Source of the DNA: Streptomyces sp. NRRL F-6131
GTDB lineage: Bacteria > Actinomycetota > Actinomycetes > Streptomycetales > Streptomycetaceae
Assembly (NCBI GenBank): GCA_000719695.1
Contig: JOHN01000025.1
Span: 1 to 64,000 of the forward strand
DNA length: 64,000 bases
Direction of reading: 5' to 3'
The notes under the pieces: model-generated
Seen by the model: only the letters and a program-made list of their open reading frames with translations
What the model was told of the DNA's origin: nothing
Database searches by the model: none
Made by a program: the position numbers and the translations under genes
In this document: in pieces, positions 35,585 to 43,700 of the stretch
Numbering within the stretch: position 1 is the first letter of the stretch
Layout of the letters: every line of letters starts with the position of its first letter

Positions 35585-38500
35585 ATGAGTTCGACGGGAC
35601 TTCCTCCACTGGATCCGGCAGCACCGCTGGCCGAACTGGTGGCAGCGCAGGTCAGACGGACCCCGGACGCCACCGCCGTGATCGACGGCACGCGCCGGCT
35701 GACCTACCGCGAGCTGGACACCGCGGCCGACGCGGTCGCGGGCCGGCTGGCCGCCGCCGGAGTCCGGGCCGAAACCCTGGTCGGCGTCTGCCTACCGCGA
35801 ACGGCCGACCTCGTGGTCGGCATCCTGGCGGTCCTGCGGGCCGGCGGCGCCTACGTGCCGCTGGACCCGGCCTACCCGCGCGACCGCCTCGAACTGGTCG
35901 TCGGCGACGCGCAGGCCCCGGTGGTGATCACCGACCGCGCCCACGAGCACCTCTTGAACGGTGCCGGAGCCACCCTCCTGCACATCGACGGCGACGGCCC
36001 CGGCGCCCCGCTCGACCCCGCGGCCGCGCGCCCCACCACCGGCGACGCGACCACCGACGCACTGGCCTACGTGCTCTACACCTCCGGCTCCACCGGCCGC
36101 CCCAAGGGCGTCTCGGTCACCCAGCGCGGCGTCAACGCCATGCTCCGCTGGGCCGCCGACACCTACACCCCGGACGACCTCGCCGGCGTGCTGTTCGGCA
36201 CCTCCGTCTGCTTCGACATCTCGGTGTACGAGCTGTTCCTCCCGCTCTCCGTCGGCGGCACGATCGTGGTCGCCGAGAACGTCCTGGCCCTGCCCGAGCT
36301 GCCCGCCCGGGACGAGGTCACCCTGATCAACACCGTGCCCAGCGCCATGGCGGCGCTGCTGCGCGGCGAGATCCTTCCCGGCGACGGCCTGCCCGGCGAC
36401 GGCCCGTCCGGCGGGGGCGGTCTGCCGGACGGCGTGCGGGTGGTCAACCTGGCCGGCGAGGCGCTGCCGCGCCACCTGGCCGACAAGGTCCACGCCCAGC
36501 CCGGGGTCGAGCGGCTCTACAACCTGTACGGGCCCACCGAGGACACCGTCTACTCCACCTGGTCGCTGGTCGCCCGCGGCGGGACCGGCGAACCCGTCAT
36601 CGGCCGCCCGCTCCCCGGCACCCTCGGCCACGTCCTGGACGAGCACCGGATACCGGTGCCCGACGGCGGCATCGGCGAGCTGTACCTCTCCGGCGAGGGC
36701 CTGGCGCGCGGCTACCACGGCCGCCCCGACCTCACCGAGGAGCGCTTCGTCCACGTCGACGGCCTGCGCTGCTACCGCACCGGCGATCTGGTCCGCCGGC
36801 TGCCCGACGGCGACCTGGAGTACCACGGGCGCGTCGACCACCAGGTGAAGGTCCGCGGCTTCCGGGTCGAGCTCGGCGAGATCGAGGCCGTGCTCGCCAC
36901 CCACCCCGCCGTGGAGGCCGCCGCCGCCGTCGTCCAGCGCGACGAGGCCGGCGACTACCTGGCCGCCTTCGTCCAGCCCGCGCCCGGCGCCGCCGAACCG
37001 ACGCCCGCCGAGCTGCGGGCCCACTGCGCCGCCGCCCTGCCCGGCTACATGGTGCCGCTGGCCGTGGCCGTGCTGGCCGCGCTGCCGCTCACCCCCAACG
37101 GCAAGACCGACCGCAAGGCGCTGCCCCCGGCCGCCCGCAGCCGCGGCGGGCACGAGCTGTTCGTCGCCCCCCGCACCCCCGCCGAGGCCCGGATCGCCGA
37201 ACTCTGGCAGGGCCTGCTCGGCGTCCCCGAGGTCGGGGTGCACGACGTCTTCCTCGACCTTGGCGGCCACTCCCTGCTCGCCGTCGGCCTACTGGCCCGG
37301 GTCGAGCGCGAGTTCGGCACCCGGGTGCCGCTCGCCGAGTTCTTCGCCGCCCCGACCGTCGCCGCGCTGGCCGTCCGGGCCGCCAACGGCGGCGGTGGCC
37401 GGGCCTCCGTGGAACCGCCGAAGCGGGAGGCCCACCTGCCCGCCCGCGCCACCGAGTTCCAGCGCGAACTGTGGCTGCACGAGGCCGTGCAGACCGGCAG
37501 TCCGCTCTACAACGTGCCGGTGCGGATCCGCGCCGAGGGCGCCCTCGACCGCGAGGCCCTCGGCCGCGCGCTCACCGAGGTCGTCCGCCGCCACGAGTCG
37601 CTGCGCACCGCCCTGTACGGCGACCCGAACCCGACGGAGCACGACGACGCCGTCGCCGACGTCCGCCCGCCCTACCCGGTCGAGGTGCCGCTGCTCGACC
37701 TCACCGGCCCCCACGGCCAGGTTCCCGACGAGGAGGCGGTCGACGACGCGCTGCGCGCCGAGGCCGCCCGCCCGCTCGACCTCGCCGGCGGCCGGCTGCT
37801 GCGCGCCCTCGCGGTGCGGACCGGTGCGGACCGGCACGAGCTGCTGCTCACGGTGCACCACGCCGCGACCGACGGCTGGGCCGCCGGACTGCTGCTCGCC
37901 GAGGTCGCCCGCGCCCTGCGGGACGGTGAACTCCCCGAGCCCGCGCTCCAGCTGTCGGACGTCGCCCGCTGGGAGCTGCGCGACGTCGAGGCCGGCCGCG
38001 CCGCCGCCGAGCGCTGGGCCGAGCGGCTGCGCGGCGTCGAGGGCGACCAGTACCTCCCCGGCGACCGCCCGCGCCCCAACCCGCAGGACGTCGCCGGCCG
38101 CCGGCTCGCCCGTCGGCTGGACCGCGGGTTCGTCGAAGGTGTCGAGAAGTGGGCCGCGGGGGAGGGCGCCAGCCTCTACACGGTGGTGCTCGCCGCGCTC
38201 GGCGGCGTGCTGCACCGCTACACCGGCCGCACCGACGTCGCCGTGCTGAGCCCCTTCGCCGTGCGCCCGGTGCCCGAGCTGGAGACCGTGATCGGCTCGC
38301 TGATCAACACCGTCGCGCTGCGCTTCGACGTGGCCGGCGCCGACACCTTCCGCGAGCTGGTCGCCCGGGTCCGTCCGGCCGTCCTGGAGGCCGCCGAGCA
38401 CAGCGGCCACCCCTTCGTCGACCACGCCCGGCGCTACGGCGGCTCGCCCGGCCTCACCGCCTCGCCGATCTCCCAGGTGCTGCTGGCCGTCCAGAACCAC

Positions 38501-40618
38501 CCGGTGCCCGGCGTCGAACTGCCCGGACTGAAGCTCACCTTCGTCGCCGAGGTGTGCAACAGCACCGCCAAGACCGACCTCTCGCTGTTCCTGGAGTTCC
38601 CGGCCGACGGTCCGCTGCTGTCCGCCGAGTACCGCACCTCCCGCTACGAGGAGCGGTCCGTGCGCGCCGCGCTCGACCACCTGGTCGCGCTGCTCGCCGC
38701 CGCCGTCGCCGAACCCGACCGCCCGCTCGGCGAGCTGGCCATGCTCTCCGCCGCCGAACTCGCGGCGCACGAGCCGGTCAACCGCACCGGGGCGCCGATC
38801 CCCGACGCCCCGCTGCACCGGCTGGTCGCCGAGCAGGCCGCCCGCACCCCGGACGCGCCCGCCGTGTCCGCCGCCGACGGCACCCTCGACTACGCCGGAC
38901 TCCTCGACACCGCCGACCGGCTGGCCCACCTGCTGGGGGCCCGCGGCGCCGGCCCCGGGCACCTGGTCGCGGTCGCCGTCCGGCGCGGCCGGCTGCTCCC
39001 CGCCGCCCTGCTCGGCGTGCTGCGCAGCGGCGCCGCCTACCTGCCGCTCGACGTCGACCAGCCGCTCGCCCGCAACCGGGCCGTGCTCGACGACGCCGGC
39101 GTCACCGTGGTGGTCGCCGAGGGCGCGACCGCCGGCGACGAGCTGCTGCGCGGCCGGGAGACCGTCCTCGTGGACGGCCCCGCGCACGCCGCCGCCCCCG
39201 CCCAGGCACCGGAGGTCACGGTCGGCCCGGAGGACCCGGCCTACCTGCTGTACACCTCCGGCTCCACCGGCCGCCCCAAGGGCGTCGTCGTGCCGCACCG
39301 CGCGATCGTCAACTTCCTCACCTCGATGGGCCGCGAACCCGGCCTCACCGGGCAGGACGTGATGGCCGCCGTCACCACGGTCACCTTCGACATCGCCGGC
39401 CTGGAGCTGTGGCTGCCGCTGGTCGCCGGTGCCCGGGTGGAGATCGCCGACCGGGCCACCGCCACCGACGGCGCCGCGCTCGCCGCCTGGGTGGAGAAGC
39501 AGGGCGTCACCCACCTCCAGGCCACCCCCGCCACCTGGCGGATGCTGCTGGAGGCCGACTGGGCCGGCCGCCCGGGGCTGACCGCGCTGTGCGGCGGGGA
39601 GGCGCTCACCGCCGACCTCGCCCGCGCCCTGCTCGGCCGGGTCGGCGCGCTCTGGAACCTGTACGGCCCGACCGAGACCACCGTCTGGTCCACCGTCCAG
39701 CGGGTCACGCCCGAACTCGCCGCCCACGGCGGTGTGGTGGCCCTCGGCGACCCCGTCGCCAACACCCGGCTGCACCTGCTCGACAGCTCCGGCCAGCCGG
39801 TCCCGGTCAACGGCGTCGGCGAGCTGTGCATCGCCGGCGCGGGCGTCGCGCTCGGCTACCACGGTCGGCCCGACCTGACCGCCGAGCGCTTCACCGCCGA
39901 ACCGGGCCGCACCGACGGCGCGTTGATGTACCGCACCGGCGACCTCGCCAGCCGCCGCGCCGACGGTCGGCTGGAGTACCACGGCCGCGCCGACGCCCAG
40001 GTCAAGCTGCGCGGCTTCCGGATCGAGCTGGGCGAGATCGAGGCCGCGCTCACCGCCCTCCCGGGGGTCGCCGCCGGCGCCGCCCGGCTCGTCGAGACCC
40101 CGGCCGGACCGGCCCTGGCCGGCTACGCGGTCGCCCCGGGCCTGACCGAGGACGCGCTGCGCACCGCGCTGACCGCGCGGCTGCCCGACTACATGGTGCC
40201 CGCCGGGCTGGTCCTGCTCGACGCGCTGCCGCTGACGCCCAGCGGCAAGGTCGACCGGGCCGCGCTGCCGGTGCCGCAGCTCGGCGGGGCCGGCGCCCCG
40301 CCCGAGGGCGACTGCGAGGAACTGCTCGCGGACCTGTGGCTCGAGGTCCTCAAGGTCGACCGGGTCTCCCGGCACGACGACTTCTTCGCCCTCGGCGGCC
40401 ACTCGCTGCTCGCCACCCGGCTGCTGGCGCGGATCCGGGACACCTTCGAAACCGAACTGCCCCTGCGCGTCGTCTTCGAGGACCGGACGCTGGCCGCGCT
40501 GGCCCGCCGCGTCGAGGAGCGCCTGCTGGAGGAGATCGACGACCTCGACGACCTCGACGGTCCGAACGGCCACGACGGTCCGAACGGCCACGACGAGACC
40601 GCCGGGAGCGCCCGGTGA
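35585..40618 (+). CDS. non-ribosomal peptide synthetase, A-T-C-A-T
   Basis: This 1677-residue synthetase starts without a condensation domain, so it begins the chain. A1 (about 10-520) has YTSGSTGRPKG and YRTGDL; its pocket residues, by my manual alignment, read DIYNNALVYK, nearest to Ala-like codes I remember. T1 has LGGHSLL (about 555). The C domain has HHAATDG (about 759). A2 (about 1055-1580) reads DILQLGLVWK, a near match to the glycine code DILQLGLIWK. T2 has LGGHSLL (about 1603). The C-terminus ends in a repeated GPNGHD linker. A good ribosome site precedes the ATG. The downstream gene completes and releases the peptide. Confidence 0.92.
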   Translation: MSSTGLPPLDPAAPLAELVAAQVRRTPDATAVIDGTRRLTYRELDTAADAVAGRLAAAGVRAETLVGVCLPRTADLVVGILAVLRAGGAYVPLDPAYPRDRLELVVGDAQAPVVITDRAHEHLLNGAGATLLHIDGDGPGAPLDPAAARPTTGDATTDALAYVLYTSGSTGRPKGVSVTQRGVNAMLRWAADTYTPDDLAGVLFGTSVCFDISVYELFLPLSVGGTIVVAENVLALPELPARDEVTLINTVPSAMAALLRGEILPGDGLPGDGPSGGGGLPDGVRVVNLAGEALPRHLADKVHAQPGVERLYNLYGPTEDTVYSTWSLVARGGTGEPVIGRPLPGTLGHVLDEHRIPVPDGGIGELYLSGEGLARGYHGRPDLTEERFVHVDGLRCYRTGDLVRRLPDGDLEYHGRVDHQVKVRGFRVELGEIEAVLATHPAVEAAAAVVQRDEAGDYLAAFVQPAPGAAEPTPAELRAHCAAALPGYMVPLAVAVLAALPLTPNGKTDRKALPPAARSRGGHELFVAPRTPAEARIAELWQGLLGVPEVGVHDVFLDLGGHSLLAVGLLARVEREFGTRVPLAEFFAAPTVAALAVRAANGGGGRASVEPPKREAHLPARATEFQRELWLHEAVQTGSPLYNVPVRIRAEGALDREALGRALTEVVRRHESLRTALYGDPNPTEHDDAVADVRPPYPVEVPLLDLTGPHGQVPDEEAVDDALRAEAARPLDLAGGRLLRALAVRTGADRHELLLTVHHAATDGWAAGLLLAEVARALRDGELPEPALQLSDVARWELRDVEAGRAAAERWAERLRGVEGDQYLPGDRPRPNPQDVAGRRLARRLDRGFVEGVEKWAAGEGASLYTVVLAALGGVLHRYTGRTDVAVLSPFAVRPVPELETVIGSLINTVALRFDVAGADTFRELVARVRPAVLEAAEHSGHPFVDHARRYGGSPGLTASPISQVLLAVQNHPVPGVELPGLKLTFVAEVCNSTAKTDLSLFLEFPADGPLLSAEYRTSRYEERSVRAALDHLVALLAAAVAEPDRPLGELAMLSAAELAAHEPVNRTGAPIPDAPLHRLVAEQAARTPDAPAVSAADGTLDYAGLLDTADRLAHLLGARGAGPGHLVAVAVRRGRLLPAALLGVLRSGAAYLPLDVDQPLARNRAVLDDAGVTVVVAEGATAGDELLRGRETVLVDGPAHAAAPAQAPEVTVGPEDPAYLLYTSGSTGRPKGVVVPHRAIVNFLTSMGREPGLTGQDVMAAVTTVTFDIAGLELWLPLVAGARVEIADRATATDGAALAAWVEKQGVTHLQATPATWRMLLEADWAGRPGLTALCGGEALTADLARALLGRVGALWNLYGPTETTVWSTVQRVTPELAAHGGVVALGDPVANTRLHLLDSSGQPVPVNGVGELCIAGAGVALGYHGRPDLTAERFTAEPGRTDGALMYRTGDLASRRADGRLEYHGRADAQVKLRGFRIELGEIEAALTALPGVAAGAARLVETPAGPALAGYAVAPGLTEDALRTALTARLPDYMVPAGLVLLDALPLTPSGKVDRAALPVPQLGGAGAPPEGDCEELLADLWLEVLKVDRVSRHDDFFALGGHSLLATRLLARIRDTFETELPLRVVFEDRTLAALARRVEERLLEEIDDLDDLDGPNGHDGPNGHDETAGSAR

Positions 40619-40725
40619 ACCACCCCACCGACCTCGAACCCACCGGCGACACCGGACGGTTCGTGACCTTGGAAGCATGCACGGCCGCCGGCGACACCGG
40701 CGCCCTGACGGGGGAGACCGCATGA
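40615..40725 (+). CDS. 36-residue peptide gene wedged between the two NRPS genes
   Basis: A GTG at 40615 overlaps the NRPS1 stop (GTGA) and the ORF ends at the NRPS2 start (ATGA), so it exactly fills the gap with two coupling overlaps. GGGAG lies 7 bases before the GTG. The product is 36 residues, starting MNHPTDLEPTGD and containing FVTLEACTAAGDTG, with one Cys and many Thr and Gly. It is too short and too different for an MbtH-like protein. It may be a leader-type coupling peptide, a small partner protein or a precursor peptide; no homologue is recognised. Confidence 0.55.
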   Translation: MNHPTDLEPTGDTGRFVTLEACTAAGDTGALTGETA

Positions 40726-43700
40726 CCGACCACAGCGCCACCGGGCCCGACCCGGCCGTCCGACCGGACCCGGCGACCCCGCCCGACCAGGCCGCCCGGC
40801 GGCAGGAACTGCTGCGCCGCCGCCTCGCCAAGGCCAAGGCCGCCAAGGCGGCGGCCGGCGGCGCCGGGCACCGCACCATCATCCCGCGCCCCGAGGGCAC
40901 GGCGGCCCCGCTCTCCTCGGCCCAGCGCCGGATGTGGTTCCTCGCCCAGTACGAGCCGGACAGCGCCGCCTACCACATCCCGCTCGCCCTGCACCTCGAC
41001 GGCGAGCCCGACGAGGCCGCCCTGGCCGCCGCGCTCACCGACGTGCTGGCCCGGCACGAGGTGCTCCGCACCGTCTACCCGACCGTCGACGGCGAGGTGA
41101 GCCCCGAACCGAGACCCGCGGCGGAGCTGTCCCTCGCCACCGCCGACGTCCCCGCCGACCGGATCGACGACCGGCTCGCGGCCGAGGCCCGCCGCCCCTT
41201 CGACCTGGCCGTCGACCTGCCGCTGCGCGCCGCCCTGCTGCGCACCGGCGAGGGGGCCGTGCTCAGCCTGGTGCTGCACCACATCGCCGCCGACGGCTGG
41301 TCGATCGGCGTGCTGTTCGGCGACCTCGCCACCGCCTACGGCGCCCGGCGCGCCGGGCGGGAACCGGCCTTCGAGCCGCTGCCCGTCCAGTACGCGGACG
41401 TCGCGCACTGGCAGCGCACCGAGCTAGCCGCCGAACTCGACCGCCAGCAGAGCTGGTGGCAGGAGCGCCTGCGCGGGGCCACCGCCACCGTCACGGTGCC
41501 CGCCGACCGGCCCCGGCCGGCCGTCGCGAGCACCGAGGGGGCCCGGTTCACCGAAGGGCTCGGCGCCGACCGCACCCGGCGGATCCGCGCCCTCGCCGAA
41601 CAGACCGGCAGCACCGTCCACATGGTGTTGCTGGCCGCCCTGCAGACCGTCCTCGGCCGCTACAGCGGCAGCGAGGACGTCACCGTCGGCACCCCGGTCG
41701 CCGGGCGCACCCGCAGCGAGACCGAGCCGCTGGTCGGCTGCTTCGTCAACACCCTGGCGCTGCGCACCGACCTCTCCGGCGACCCGACGGTCCGCGAACT
41801 CCTGGAGCGGGTCAAGGACACCACCCTCGGCGCCTACGCCCACCAGGACCTGCCGTTCGAGCGGCTGATCGACGCGCTCGGCCTCGAGCGCGAACTCGCC
41901 CACACCCCGCTGTTCCAGGTCCTGCTGAACGTCCACAACCAGGCCGAGGCCCGCCCCGAGCTGCCCGGCCACAGCGTCCGCTGGCGGCCGATCGGCACCG
42001 ACACCGCCAAGTTCGACCTCTCGGTGGCCGTCGTCGACCACGGCGGCGAACTCGCCGCCGACTTCGTCTGGCGCACCGAGCTGTACGACGAGTCCACCGT
42101 CCGGCGCGTCCTCGGCCACCTCGGCACGGTGCTCGACGCGATGACCGCCGACCCCGACCGGACGCTCGCCGACCTTCCCCTGCTCACCCCGTCCGAGCAG
42201 CGGCAGCTCACCGAGTGGGACGACGAGGCGCCCCGCGGCTGGGACCTCGGCGCCACCCTGCACGGCCTGGTCGAGGAGCAGGCCCGCCGCACCCCCGACG
42301 CGCCCGCCGTGCGCGGCGCCGACGGCGTCCTCGACTACGCCGAACTCGACCGGCGCGCCAACGCGCTGGCCCACCGGCTGCGCGCCCAGGGCGTCGGCCC
42401 GGACCGCCCGGTCGGCCTGCTGGTCGAGCGCTCCGCCGCCCTGGTCGTCGGCATGCTCGGCATCCTCAAGGCCGGCGGCGCCTACCTGCCGCTCGACCCG
42501 GTCTACCCGGACGGACGGATCAACGCCCTGCTGGACGCCGCCGACGCCGCGGCCGTGGTCACCACCGAGGACCTCCGGGACCGGCTCACCGGGGACCACC
42601 CGGTGGTCGTCCCGGACGGCGCGGAGCGCACCGACCCGCCCGAGGTCGACGTCCGCCCCGAGCACCTCTGCTACCTGATCTTCACCTCCGGCTCCACCGG
42701 CGCACCCAAGGGCGTCGCCGTCGAGCACCGCAACTACCGCAACTACCTGCACGGGCTGCGCGAGCGGATCGGCGGCGACCAGACGGGCTGGAACTGGGCC
42801 CTGGTCTCCACCTTCGCCGCCGACCTCGGCACCACCAACGTGTTCGGCGCGCTCACCGGCGGCGGCTGCCTGCACCTGCTGACCCGCGACCAGGCCACCG
42901 ACCCGGAGGCCTTCGCCGCCTACGCGGCCGAGCACCGGATCGACGCCATGAAGCTGGTCCCCAGCCACCTGGAGGGCCTGGCCGCGCACGGCGCCGGTCT
43001 CGGCGCGATCCTCCCCGCCCGACTGCTGATCTGCGCCGGCGAGGCGCTGCGGCCCGACCTGGTGGCCCGCATCCGCGCCGCCCGGCCCGAGCTGCCGCTG
43101 CACAACCACTACGGGCCCACCGAGACCACCGTCTCGATGCTCGGCGCGCCCGTCCCCGCCGACCTCGGCGACGCGGCCACCGCCCCGCTCGGCCGCCCCT
43201 TCGGCAACGTCACCGCACACCTCCTGGACGCCCGCCGCCGCCCCGTCCCGGTCGGCGTCCCCGGTGAGCTGTACGTCTCCGGCGGCGGCGTGGCCCGCGG
43301 CTACCTCGGCCGCGAGGACCTCACCGCCGAGCGCTTCGTGACGGTGGACGGCCGCCGCTGCTACCGCACCGGCGACCTGGTCCGCCGCCGCCCCGACGGC
43401 GCGATCGAGTTCCTCGGCCGGATCGACCACCAGGTCAAGATCCGCGGCTTCCGGGTCGAGATCGGCGAGGTCGAGGCCGAGCTGACCGCCCGCCCCGAGG
43501 TGCGCGAGGCCGTCGTGGTCGCCCGCGGCGAGGGCGCCGCCCGCTCCCTGGCCGGTTACCTGGTGCCCGCCGACCCGGCCGCCGCACCCGACCCGGGGGA
43601 GCTGCGCACCGCGCTGCGCACCCGGCTGCCTGACTACATGGTCCCGGCCGTCCTGGTCGTCCTGGACGCCCTGCCGCTGAACGCCAACGGCAAGGTCGAC

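Noticed and set aside
40615..40725. The small ORF between the NRPS genes as an MbtH-like protein
   Set aside because: MbtH-like proteins are about 60-75 residues with conserved Trp residues. This ORF encodes 36 residues and no Trp.
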